Shown piece by piece: positions 24,516 to 32,350 of a stretch of DNA of 41,765 nt (its first letter is position 1; every line of letters begins with the position of its first letter). The DNA comes from an uncultured Hydrogenophaga sp. Its GTDB lineage: Bacteria > Pseudomonadota > Gammaproteobacteria > Burkholderiales > Burkholderiaceae_C. A model generated the notes under the pieces. That model saw nothing but the letters and a program-made list of their open reading frames with translations. It was not told the DNA's origin and made no database searches. A program made the translations under genes and the position numbers. The DNA is taken from the NCBI RefSeq assembly GCF_958439165.1, contig NZ_OY288128.1:1-41765 (forward strand). Direction: 5' to 3'.

Positions 24516-26338
24516 ATCGGTCCGCGCCTTCCGCCCTCATCGACTTCGCTCCCACCGGCCTGCCAGACCAGCCGGGTCTGCGGCAGTCGTTCGGCATCCC
24601 CCTGCAGGTGCTGCAGGCGCACAGCCTGGACGAGGTGCGGGGTGTGATCGAGGCTGCCGACGCGCTGGCGTTGGCCGGACACTGGTGCGTGGGCTTCGTG
24701 GCCTACGAGGCCGCGGCCGCCTTAGATGCCGCTCTGCAGACCCACGACCCCTTGCCCGACCTGCCGCTGGCCTGGTTCGCGGTGTACCCGGCACCCGTCG
24801 GAGCCGATGCCTTCGATGAAGCCCGACCCGATGCGGTACAGGCCGAGTGGGCGCAGGGACCGCAGCGGGAGCGCTTCGACGCCGACCTGAATGCGTTGCA
24901 CGCGGCGATCGCGGCCGGCGAGATCTACCAGGTCAACCACACCGCTGCGCTGCACGGCTGGCTGCGCGCCGGGCGGCCGTGGGATCTGTTTGCCGCCTTG
25001 CGTCGCGAGCAGCCGGAGGGCTTCGGTGCCTGGATCGATGGCGGCGACTGGCAGGTGCTCAGCGCCTCGCCCGAACTCTTCTTCGACTGGAACCGCCGCC
25101 AGCTGCTCATGCGGCCCATGAAGGGCACGGCGCCGCGCGCCAGCGACACGCGCACCGACCAGGCTGCTGCTGCCGGGCTGCAGGCCTCGGCCAAGGAGCG
25201 TGCCGAGAACGTGATGATCGTGGACCTGGTCCGCAACGATGTCTCGCGCGTGGCCGAACCGCATTCGGTGCGGGTGCCGCGCCTGTTCCACCTGGAGCCG
25301 CTGCCGACCGTGTGGCAGATGACCTCCGATGTGCAGGCCGCCACCCGGCCGGGCGTCGGCCTGTGGGATGTGATGGAGGCGATCTTTCCCTGCGGCTCGA
25401 TCACCGGTGCACCCAAGGTGCAGGCCATGCGGCACATCCGCGAACGCGAACCGGCGGGGCGGGGCGTGTATTGCGGTGCGGTCGGCGTGCTGCGGCCCGG
25501 CGGCGGCGCCACCTTCAATGTCGCCATCCGCACCGTGCTGGCCCGCAACTCTTCCGATCCGCCCGCCACCGCACTGGCAGCGGGCGTGGGCAGCGGCATC
25601 ACCTGGGATGCCCGGCCGACCGGCGAATGGAGCGAGTGGCGGCACAAGCGTGCCTTCATCGACCGGGCCAGCCAGCCCTTCGAGCTGCTGGAGACCCTGG
25701 CGCTGCAGGATGGCGTGCTGCAACACCGGTGGCGGCACCTCGCCAGGCTGGCCGGCGCGGCCGCGCATTTCGGATTCGTCTGGACACCGTCTGATGTGGA
25801 TGCCTGCCTGGACGCGCTGGCCACCCGACATCCGCAAGGCCTGTGGCGGGTGCGGCTGACGCTGGACCGCCATGGTCGGCCCCAGGCCACCGCGGTCGCG
25901 ATGCCGGCCACGCCGGCCGAGGTGCTGCTGGTGCTGGACGACCGCCCGCTGGCCGAGGCGCACAGCGAATTCGTGCGCTTCAAGACCACCCGCCGCCACC
26001 ACTACGACACAGCCGCCGCGCGCCACCCCGGCACCTTCGACGTGCTGCTCTGGAACGAGGCGGGTGAGCTGACCGAGTGCACCCGGGCCAACATCGCCCT
26101 GTGCATCGACGGTCGGTGGCTGACGCCACCCCTGGCCAGCGGCCTGCTGCCCGGCATCGGCCGTGAAACGCTGCTGCAGGAAGGCCGGCTGCACGAAGCC
26201 GTCCTGACCATGGCAGACCTGGAGCGGGCGAGTGCGATCGCCTGCTTCAACAGCCTGCGTGGCTGGATGCCGGCGCGGCTTCAGCGGGCCGGCGGCACCA
26301 GGATGGTGGGCTTGGCTTCGGGCAGCAGTTCGGGGTAG
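24512..26338 (+). CDS. pabBC: Fused aminodeoxychorismate synthase I / aminodeoxychorismate lyase
   Basis: A bifunctional protein of 608 residues making 4-aminobenzoate from chorismate for folate. Residues 1 to about 370 are the PabB chorismate-binding domain (SPELFF, MKGTAPR, ERAENVMIVDLVRNDVSR, GSITGAPKVQAM). From about 385 on is a PabC class IV aminotransferase fold with the PLP lysine Lys491 (RFKTTRRHHYD), the ELTECTRANIAL motif and LLPGIGRET. The amidotransferase PabA is not encoded nearby. The GTG start overlaps the nadA stop. The 3' end runs 58 bp into the 3' end of nadB on the other strand, so the messages are complementary there. PabBC fusions are known in many bacteria; the nadA coupling is the odd part. 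Confidence 0.92.
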   Translation: MNRSAPSALIDFAPTGLPDQPGLRQSFGIPLQVLQAHSLDEVRGVIEAADALALAGHWCVGFVAYEAAAALDAALQTHDPLPDLPLAWFAVYPAPVGADAFDEARPDAVQAEWAQGPQRERFDADLNALHAAIAAGEIYQVNHTAALHGWLRAGRPWDLFAALRREQPEGFGAWIDGGDWQVLSASPELFFDWNRRQLLMRPMKGTAPRASDTRTDQAAAAGLQASAKERAENVMIVDLVRNDVSRVAEPHSVRVPRLFHLEPLPTVWQMTSDVQAATRPGVGLWDVMEAIFPCGSITGAPKVQAMRHIREREPAGRGVYCGAVGVLRPGGGATFNVAIRTVLARNSSDPPATALAAGVGSGITWDARPTGEWSEWRHKRAFIDRASQPFELLETLALQDGVLQHRWRHLARLAGAAAHFGFVWTPSDVDACLDALATRHPQGLWRVRLTLDRHGRPQATAVAMPATPAEVLLVLDDRPLAEAHSEFVRFKTTRRHHYDTAAARHPGTFDVLLWNEAGELTECTRANIALCIDGRWLTPPLASGLLPGIGRETLLQEGRLHEAVLTMADLERASAIACFNSLRGWMPARLQRAGGTRMVGLASGSSSG

Positions 26339-27879
26339 TCCAGGCTGTAGTGCAGGCCGCGGCTTTCGCGGCGCAGCATGGCCGACATGACGATCAGGTC
26401 GGCCACCTGGACCAGGTTGCGCAGCTCCAGCAGGTCGCGCGTGACGTGGAAGCTGGCATAGAACTCGTGGATCTCGCGCTGCAGCAGAGTGATGCGGTGC
26501 GCCGCCCGTTCCAGCCGCTTGTTGGTGCGCACGATGCCGACGTAGTCCCACATGAAGCGGCGCAGCTCGTCCCAGTTGTGGGAGATGACCACCATCTCGT
26601 CGGCATCGGTCACGCGGCTGTCGTCCCACAGGGGCAGTGCCGGCGCCTGCGCGCCCGGGGCCTGGCGGATGGCGGCCACGGCGGCCTGGGCGAACACCAT
26701 GCATTCGACCAGCGAGTTGCTGGCCAGCCGGTTGGCGCCGTGCAGACCGGTGCAGGTGGTCTCGCCCACCGCATACAGGCCGGCCACCTCGGTGCGGCCG
26801 TTGAGGTCGGTGACCACGCCGCCGCAGGTGTAGTGCGCTGCCGGCACCACCGGAATCGGTTCGCGGGTGATGTCGATGCCCAGCTCGGCACAACGGGCCA
26901 GGATGTTGGGGAAGTGCTCGTGCAGGAACTCGGGGCTCTGGTGCGAGATGTCCAGGTGCACGCAGTCCAGACCGTGCTTCTTCATCTCGAAGTCGATGGC
27001 CCGGGCCACCACGTCGCGCGGGGCCAGTTCGGCGCGCGGGTCGTGGTCGGGCATGAAGCGGTGGCCGCCCAGGTGCGGTGGCAGCTTGAGCAGGCCGCCT
27101 TCGCCGCGGACGGCCTCGGTGATCAGGTAGCTTTTGGCGTGCGGGTGGTAGAGGCAGGTCGGGTGGAACTGGATGAACTCCATGTTGCCCACCTGACAGC
27201 CGGCCCGCCAGGCCGCCGCGATGCCGTCGCCGGTGGCGGTGTCGGGGTTGGTGGTGTAGAGGTACACCTTGCCGGCACCGCCGGTGGCCAGCACCGTGTG
27301 GGCGGCCGAGAAGGTCATGACCTCGTCCTGCTCGGTGTCCAGCACGTAGGCGCCGAAGCAGCGCCGGTCGGTGGCGGTGCCTTCGGGCAACTGCCGGTCG
27401 GTGATCAGGTCCACCAGCATGTGGTGCTCGAACACCGTGATGTTCGGCGTGTGCCGCACCCGCTCCACCAGCGTGGCCTGAACCGCCGCGCCGGTCGCGT
27501 CGGCCGCGTGCACGATGCGCCGGTGGCTGTGACCGCCCTCGCGGGTGAGGTGCAGTTCGCCGTGCTCGGTGGTGAAGGGCACGCCGAGTTCCTGCAGCCA
27601 GTTGATGGCCGCCGGCGCGTTCTCCACCGTGAACTGGGTGGCCTCCAGGTCGCACAGGCCGGCGCCGGCCACCAGGGTGTCGTCCACGTGCGAGGCGTAG
27701 CTGTCGCCCTCGGCCAGCACGGCGGCAATGCCGCCCTGGGCCCAGTTGCTGGAGCCGTCCAGCAGGGCGCGTTTGGTGATCACCGCCACGCGGTGGGTGG
27801 GGGCCAGGTTCAGCGCGGCGGTCAGGCCGGCCAGCCCGCTGCCGATGATGAGGACGTCGAAGCGGTGGATGTCGGTCAT
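26281..27879 (-). CDS. nadB: L-aspartate oxidase
   Basis: Oxidises L-aspartate to iminoaspartate with FAD, the first step of de novo NAD synthesis. It has 532 residues. The dinucleotide fold DVLIIGSGLAGLTAALN is near the N-terminus; others are SSNWAQGGIAAVL, VLATGGAGKVYLYTTN, the HPTCLYHP active-site segment, THYTCGG-type AAHYTCGGVVTD and the capping GLHGANRLASNSLVE, which separates NadB from fumarate reductases and SdhA. The start at 27879 is preferred over the upstream frame because it directly precedes the FAD strand. It is transcribed after DUF3460 and scpA (16 bp after scpA), opposite to nadC-nadA. Confidence 0.96.
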   Translation of the reverse strand: MTDIHRFDVLIIGSGLAGLTAALNLAPTHRVAVITKRALLDGSSNWAQGGIAAVLAEGDSYASHVDDTLVAGAGLCDLEATQFTVENAPAAINWLQELGVPFTTEHGELHLTREGGHSHRRIVHAADATGAAVQATLVERVRHTPNITVFEHHMLVDLITDRQLPEGTATDRRCFGAYVLDTEQDEVMTFSAAHTVLATGGAGKVYLYTTNPDTATGDGIAAAWRAGCQVGNMEFIQFHPTCLYHPHAKSYLITEAVRGEGGLLKLPPHLGGHRFMPDHDPRAELAPRDVVARAIDFEMKKHGLDCVHLDISHQSPEFLHEHFPNILARCAELGIDITREPIPVVPAAHYTCGGVVTDLNGRTEVAGLYAVGETTCTGLHGANRLASNSLVECMVFAQAAVAAIRQAPGAQAPALPLWDDSRVTDADEMVVISHNWDELRRFMWDYVGIVRTNKRLERAAHRITLLQREIHEFYASFHVTRDLLELRNLVQVADLIVMSAMLRRESRGLHYSLDYPELLPEAKPTILVPPAR

Positions 27880-27895
27880 GGAATGGGTGGGGTGG

Positions 27896-28750
27896 CTAGC
27901 TGGGCGAATAGGCCAGCCGCACATAGATGGGGGCGAAGGCTTCCGCCTGGGTGAGCTCGATCAGCGTTTCCTTGGCGAGTTCCAGCATGGCGATGAAGGT
28001 CACCACCAGCACCGGCATGCCCCGGCCCACATCGAACAGCTCGCCGAACTCGACGAAGCGGCGGCCCTGCAGCTGGCGCAGCACGATGCTCATGTGCTCC
28101 CGAACCGACAGCTCCTCGCGGCTGATGCGGTGGTGCTGGACCAGCCTGGCCCGTTTGAGAATGTCGCGCCAGGCGGATTGCAGGTCGATGGCCTGCACGT
28201 CGGGGAAGCGCGGCACCAGGGCCTGCTCCACGTACACCGCGGCGCGCAGGAAATCGCGGCCGTACTGGGGCACCTCGGCCAGCCGGTGGGCGGCCAGCTT
28301 CATCTGTTCGTACTCGAGCAGGCGGCGCACCAGCTCGGCGCGGGGGTCTTCGGCCTCTTCACCCTCGGCCACCTTCTTGGGCGGCAGCAGCATGCGGCTC
28401 TTGATCTCGATCAGCATGGCCGCCATCAGCAAGTACTCGGCCGCCAGCTCCAGGTTGCCGGCGCGGATTTCCTCCACATAGGCCAGGTACTGGCGGGTCA
28501 CCGCCGCCATGGGGATGTCGAGGATGTTGAAGTTCTGCTTGCGGATCAGGTAGAGCAGCAGGTCCAGCGGGCCTTCGAAGGCCTCCAGAAACACCTGCAG
28601 CGCATCGGGCGGTATGTAGAGGTCCTGGGGCAGCTTGAACAGCGGCTCGCCGTACAGGCGGGCCAGCGCCACATGGTCCACCACCGTGGGCAGCACCTGA
28701 TCGAGGTCTGGCGGCGGCTCGTCCAGCGACGGGACCTCGGGGCTGCTCAT
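27896..28750 (-). CDS. scpA: Segregation and condensation protein A
   Basis: The kleisin subunit of the SMC-ScpAB complex that helps fold and segregate chromosomes. It has 284 residues. Family marks are FEGPLDLLLYLIRKQ near residue 60, the ILDIPMAAVTRQYL helix, and the LAAEYLLMAAMLIEIKSRMLLP helix, followed by a variable linker and a winged-helix C-terminus (FIAMLELAKETLIELTQAEAFAPI). No scpB or smc gene is in the window. It lies 10 bp after the DUF3460 gene and 16 bp before nadB on the minus strand. Confidence 0.95.
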   Translation of the reverse strand: MSSPEVPSLDEPPPDLDQVLPTVVDHVALARLYGEPLFKLPQDLYIPPDALQVFLEAFEGPLDLLLYLIRKQNFNILDIPMAAVTRQYLAYVEEIRAGNLELAAEYLLMAAMLIEIKSRMLLPPKKVAEGEEAEDPRAELVRRLLEYEQMKLAAHRLAEVPQYGRDFLRAAVYVEQALVPRFPDVQAIDLQSAWRDILKRARLVQHHRISREELSVREHMSIVLRQLQGRRFVEFGELFDVGRGMPVLVVTFIAMLELAKETLIELTQAEAFAPIYVRLAYSPS

Positions 28751-28760
28751 GGACCGGGAA

Positions 28761-28973
28761 TCACTTCAGACCGGATTCGGTCTGGTAGACGTAGGGCTTC
28801 TGTGCCACGCGGGCGGCTTCTGCCTGCACCGCGACTTCGGGATCGATGTTGCGGTCCCAGAGCAGGGCGCGGCCCTGGCGCTGCTCCTGTTCCAGCGTGG
28901 GCCGCTCGGCCTTGAGCTGGTCGATGAACTGGGTGGCATCGGACTGGTAGTCGGCGCGGCGGAAGAACGGCAT
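28761..28973 (-). CDS. DUF3460 family small protein
   Basis: A 70-residue soluble protein of unknown function that is found in betaproteobacteria next to scpA. Recognisable features are the start MPFFRRADYQSDATQFIDQL, the helix after it with many Glu and Gln, and the close LLWDRNIDPEVAV followed by AQKPYVYQTES. I chose the ATG at 28973 because it gives the normal family N-terminus; a frame-matched ATG at 28988 adds five residues. It is the first gene of the minus-strand group leading into scpA and nadB. Confidence 0.88.
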   Translation of the reverse strand: MPFFRRADYQSDATQFIDQLKAERPTLEQEQRQGRALLWDRNIDPEVAVQAEAARVAQKPYVYQTESGLK

Positions 28974-29040
28974 GGTGGGCATCTGCAAGGCGGGAAGAGT
29001 GCGATTTTATGCCGGGGGGTCTGTTACGTCCGGCGACAGG

Positions 29041-29066
29041 CCAGGGTACACCCCACCGTACACTGG
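29041..29066 (+). repeat. Imperfect inverted repeat upstream of the BamE-like gene
   Basis: Arms CCAGGGTAC (29041-29049) and GTACACTGG (29058-29066) are complementary at eight of nine positions around an eight-base spacer. TACACT within the right arm could be a -10 for the lipoprotein gene that starts at 29094. The spacing of half-site centres, about 17 bp, suits an operator for a dimeric regulator; none can be named. Confidence 0.4.
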
Positions 29067-29093
29067 GGCGACTTTCCGATGGGGGACTTTTCG

Positions 29094-29624
29094 ATGGACA
29101 AACGGACCGGCTGGCTGGGCGCCATGGCCCGGCTGGCCCGCAACGCGGTGGCGGTGCTGGGGGCGGTGGGGCTGGTGGGCGCCTGCGACCTGAAGAACAT
29201 CGCCGAGCTGGAGCCCGGCGTTTCAACCGAGGCCGACGTTAAGGAGAAGTTCGGCGCCCCCGAGGCGGTGTGGGACGGCGAGGACGGCGCCCAAGTCTAC
29301 GAATACAACCGCCAGCCCGAGGGCGTGGTGAACTACATGATCACCATCGGGCCGGATGGCAAGCTGGTGGGCATTGCCCAGGTGCTGACCGAGGGCAACT
29401 TCGACCGGGTGCAGCCCGGCATGCCGATGGAGCAGGTGCGCCGCATGCTGGGCAAGCCGCGCAAGGTGACCACCTACGCGCTCAAGCAGGAAACCCACTA
29501 CGACTGGCGCTACCAGCCGCAGAGCTCCACCGAGATGTGGATCTTCAGCGCTGTCTTCAACACCGACATGCGGGTGGTCAACACCCTGCGCATGCCGGAC
29601 CCCGACATCCAGAACCGGCGCTGA
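29094..29624 (+). CDS. BamE-like (SmpA/OmlA) outer-membrane lipoprotein with duplicated motif
   Basis: A 176-residue probable lipoprotein. The signal peptide ends in a lipobox-like LVGAC with Cys31 as the lipid site. The mature part carries two copies of the SmpA/OmlA pattern: LEPGVSTEADVKEKFGAP with VYEY, and VQPGMPMEQVRRMLGKP with YDWRY, about 70 residues apart. BamE of the BAM complex usually has one such unit in about 110 residues, so this is more likely a BamE-like paralogue than the canonical subunit. A GGGGGA stands about 8 bases before the ATG at 29094; an in-frame ATG at 29079 would overlap it. The gene is divergent from DUF3460 and convergent with the hypothetical gene at 29639. Confidence 0.8.
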   Translation: MDKRTGWLGAMARLARNAVAVLGAVGLVGACDLKNIAELEPGVSTEADVKEKFGAPEAVWDGEDGAQVYEYNRQPEGVVNYMITIGPDGKLVGIAQVLTEGNFDRVQPGMPMEQVRRMLGKPRKVTTYALKQETHYDWRYQPQSSTEMWIFSAVFNTDMRVVNTLRMPDPDIQNRR

Positions 29625-29638
29625 AACCTGGGGCTGCT

Positions 29639-30100
29639 TCAGCCGGGGCGCCGACCGTCCGGCCCGTGGCGCAGCTCCCGAAGGTAACCCAGCATCATTC
29701 CGCCGGGTGCCAGCCGGATGCCGGGCAGGTCGCCGGGCTGGTCGCTCATGCTGAGGTGGACGGTCCAGAGGCCCTGCGTCGGGTGTCGGTCCAGCAGCTT
29801 CAGGCATTCCCGGTGCAGCTGACCGATCTCGTCTTTCGTGGCGGGCCCTGAATTCCAGAGGACGCGTTCGATGTCCGGAGCGTTCCAGGCCAATGCCTGC
29901 CCCGGTGCGTCGCACAGCCGGTCCAGCAGCCGGGCCGCGCTGGATCGGTGCTCCGCCGGGGGCAGGCCGTGCAGCCATCGTTTCAGTTCGGCCAGCGGCC
30001 TGGGCAGCTTTTCGGCGCCGGGCGTGCCCTGGATCGGGGCCAGGCATACCGAGACGAGACGGTTCTGGACGTAGGTGGTGGGTGGAGTGCGGGGGGTCAT
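29639..30100 (-). CDS. Hypothetical protein
   Basis: I do not recognise this 153-residue protein. It has no signal peptide or membrane segment. It is rich in Leu, Pro and Arg. The middle section (ELKRWLHGLPPAEHRSSAARLLDRLCDAPGQALAWNAPDIERVLW is a mixture that I describe as two helices around residues 38-80) suggests a helical fold, and the C-terminal part GLWTVHLSMSDQPGD suggests beta strands. It follows metG after 49 bp on the minus strand, with a perfect hairpin in the gap, and has no clear Shine-Dalgarno sequence. Convergence with the BamE-like gene leaves 14 bp. Confidence 0.5.
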   Translation of the reverse strand: MTPRTPPTTYVQNRLVSVCLAPIQGTPGAEKLPRPLAELKRWLHGLPPAEHRSSAARLLDRLCDAPGQALAWNAPDIERVLWNSGPATKDEIGQLHRECLKLLDRHPTQGLWTVHLSMSDQPGDLPGIRLAPGGMMLGYLRELRHGPDGRRPG

Positions 30101-30110
30101 GGGCGGATTC

Positions 30111-30129
30111 GCGTTGTGAAGGACAACGC
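30111..30129 (-). terminator. Perfect hairpin after metG
   Basis: GCGTTGT (30111-30117) and ACAACGC (30123-30129) form a seven-base perfect stem with a five-base loop, 20 bp after the metG stop in the direction of transcription. There is no run of T after it on the minus strand, so it is either a weak terminator, an mRNA-end stabiliser or an operator for the hypothetical gene that starts at 30100. Confidence 0.4.
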
Positions 30130-30149
30130 TCTGTAACCGCCCGGGCGCG

Positions 30150-32195
30150 TCAGTTCACCCGCATGCCCGGCTGCGCGCCCGGCCAGGGCTTGAGCACGAA
30201 TATGCCCGGGACGGCCTTCTCGTCGGCATGGCTGGCGGCCAGCACCATGCCCTCGCTCACGCCGAACTTCATCTTGCGGGGAGCCAGGTTGGCGACCATC
30301 ACCGTCATCTGGCCGATCAGGTCTTCGGGCTTGTACATGCTGGCGATGCCGCTGAACACATTGCGGTGGCGGCCTTCGCCCACGTCCAGGGTGAGGCGCA
30401 GCAGCTTGGTCGAGCCTTCCACCGCTTCGCAGTTCACGATCTGCGCAATGCGCAGGTCGACCTTGGTGAAGTCGTCGATGGTGATGCTCTCGGCCACCGC
30501 CTCGCCGCCGGGCAGCGGAGCAGCTTCCACCGGTGCCGGTGGCGGCTCGAAAAGGGCCTCGAGCTGCTTCGGGTCGACGCGCTGCATCAGGTGCTGGTAG
30601 GGCTGGATGGCCGCCACCAGCGAAGCGTTGTGCCAGCTGGCCAGGTCGGCACCGGTGAGGGCCTGCACCCGGCCGGCGATGTCGGGCAGCACCGGCGCCA
30701 GGTAACGCGCCAGCGTGGTGAAGGCGTTGACCAGCACCGAGCAGACCTGCTGCAGGCGCGGGTCGTTGGCCGGGTCCTTGGCCAGGTCCCAGGGCTTGTG
30801 CTGGTCCACATAGGCATTGACCCGGTCGGCCAGCGCCATGATCTCGCGCATGGCACGGCCGTATTCGCGGCCGTCGTAGTGGGCAGAGATGCCGGCGCTC
30901 GCCGTGCGGATGTCGGCCAGCAGCGCGGAGCCCTGTTCGTCGAAGGTCTGGGTGAGCTGGCCGTCGAAACGCTTGGTCAGGAAGCCGGCCGAACGCGAGA
31001 CGATGTTGACGAACTTGCCGATCAGGTCGCTGTTGACCCGCAGCATGAAGTCGTCGCGGTTGAAGTCGACGTCCTCGTTGCGGGCCGACAGCTTGGCCGC
31101 CAGGTAGTAACGCAGCCATTCCGGGTTCATGCCGAGCTGCAGGTACTTGAGCGGGTCCAGGCCGGTGCCCCGGCTCTTGCTCATCTTCTCGCCGTTGTTG
31201 ATGGTCAGGAAGCCATGCACGAAGACCGCGTTCGGCGTCTTGCGGCCGCTGAAGTGCAGCATCGCCGGCCAGAACAGCGTGTGGAAGGTGATGATGTCCT
31301 TGCCGATGAAGTGGTACTGCTCGGTGGACGGGTCGGCCATGAAGGCGTCGAAGTCGCGGCCGGTCTTGGCAAAGTGGTTCTTCAGCGAGGCCAGGTAGCC
31401 GATGGGTGCGTCCAGCCACACATAGAAATACTTGCCCGGGGCGTCCGGGATCTCGATGCCGAAGTAGGGCGCGTCGCGGCTGATGTCCCAGTCGCCCATC
31501 TTCGGCTTGCCGTCCTCGCCCGGGGCGATCCATTCGGTGATCTTGTTCAGCACCTCGGGCTGCACCGCGCCGCTGTTGGTCCAGCCCGCCAGAAATTCCA
31601 GGCAGCGCGGGTCGGAGAGCTTGAAGAAGAAGTGGTCGGATGTCTTCAGCACCGGTGTCGCGCCGGAGAGTGCCGAGTACGGGTTCTTCAGCTCGGTGGG
31701 CGCATAGACCGCACCGCACACCTCGCAGTTGTCGCCGTACTGGTCCTTGGCGCTGCACCTGGGGCATTCGCCCTTGATGAAGCGGTCCGGCAGGAACATC
31801 GACTTCTCGGGGTCGAAGAACTGCTCGATGGTGCGGGTCTCGATCAGGCCTGCGGCTTTCAGGTCCCGGTACACCGCCTGGGCCAGTTCGTGGTTCTCCG
31901 GGCCGTCGGTGCTGTGCCAGTTGTCGAAGCCGATGTGGAAGCCGTTCAGGTACTGCGGCCGGCCGGCGGCGATGTCGGCCACGAACTGCTGCGGCGTCTT
32001 GCCGGCCTTTTCGGCCGCGATCATGATCGGCGCGCCGTGGGCGTCGTCGGCACAGACGAAGTTCACCTCATGGCCCTGCATGCGCTGGAAACGCACCCAG
32101 ATGTCGGCCTGGATGTATTCCATGATGTGGCCGATGTGGAAGTGGCCGTTGGCATACGGCAGGGCGGTGGTGACGAACAGTCGGCGCTGGCTCAT
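30150..32195 (-). CDS. metG: Methionine-tRNA ligase
   Basis: Charges initiator and elongator tRNA with methionine. It has 681 residues. The HIGH motif is in NGHFHIGHIMEY; zinc-binding knuckles are CPRCSAKDQYG and CEVC; the KMSKS loop is EKMSKSRGTG. The last 110 residues are the EMAP-II/Arc1-like tRNA-binding domain (FTKVDLRIAQIVNCEAV and the later PRKMKFGVSEGMVLAAS), as in the dimeric E. coli enzyme. I chose the ATG at 32195; a TTG 15 bp upstream would add five residues. It is divergent from apbC, a neighbour arrangement also seen in E. coli and Burkholderiales. Confidence 0.97.
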   Translation of the reverse strand: MSQRRLFVTTALPYANGHFHIGHIMEYIQADIWVRFQRMQGHEVNFVCADDAHGAPIMIAAEKAGKTPQQFVADIAAGRPQYLNGFHIGFDNWHSTDGPENHELAQAVYRDLKAAGLIETRTIEQFFDPEKSMFLPDRFIKGECPRCSAKDQYGDNCEVCGAVYAPTELKNPYSALSGATPVLKTSDHFFFKLSDPRCLEFLAGWTNSGAVQPEVLNKITEWIAPGEDGKPKMGDWDISRDAPYFGIEIPDAPGKYFYVWLDAPIGYLASLKNHFAKTGRDFDAFMADPSTEQYHFIGKDIITFHTLFWPAMLHFSGRKTPNAVFVHGFLTINNGEKMSKSRGTGLDPLKYLQLGMNPEWLRYYLAAKLSARNEDVDFNRDDFMLRVNSDLIGKFVNIVSRSAGFLTKRFDGQLTQTFDEQGSALLADIRTASAGISAHYDGREYGRAMREIMALADRVNAYVDQHKPWDLAKDPANDPRLQQVCSVLVNAFTTLARYLAPVLPDIAGRVQALTGADLASWHNASLVAAIQPYQHLMQRVDPKQLEALFEPPPAPVEAAPLPGGEAVAESITIDDFTKVDLRIAQIVNCEAVEGSTKLLRLTLDVGEGRHRNVFSGIASMYKPEDLIGQMTVMVANLAPRKMKFGVSEGMVLAASHADEKAVPGIFVLKPWPGAQPGMRVN

Positions 32196-32350
32196 GGCGG
32201 GTGCGATCAAAAGGGGTAACCCGTGATTTTAGGCCGGGGGATGTCCGCACCAGGACTGTGTGAATCCCGCCGCCCGGGCCGGGGCGGTAGACTCTTGGCC
32301 GCATTCGATACCCTGCCCCCTTCCACTCTTTCCCCCGGAGACTCTCCCCC
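32196..32350. promoter_or_regulatory. Divergent metG / apbC promoter region
   Basis: On the minus strand TAAAAT (complement of 32226-32231) is a good -10 for metG with a leader of about 24 bases. On the plus strand TAGACT near 32288-32293 could be the -10 for apbC with a leader of about 50 bases. GGAG about 12 bases before the apbC ATG is its ribosome binding site. The -35 hexamers are weak on both strands. Confidence 0.4.

Noticed and set aside
24722..27655. A 977-codon open frame on the minus strand across pabBC and nadB
   Set aside because: It runs antisense to pabBC and in a different frame from nadB; composition is Arg/Gly/His/Pro-rich low-complexity, typical of shadow frames in GC-rich DNA.
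30228..32219. A 663-codon plus-strand frame opposite metG
   Set aside because: Antisense shadow of a certain housekeeping gene; composition is Val/His/Gln/Gly-rich without motifs.
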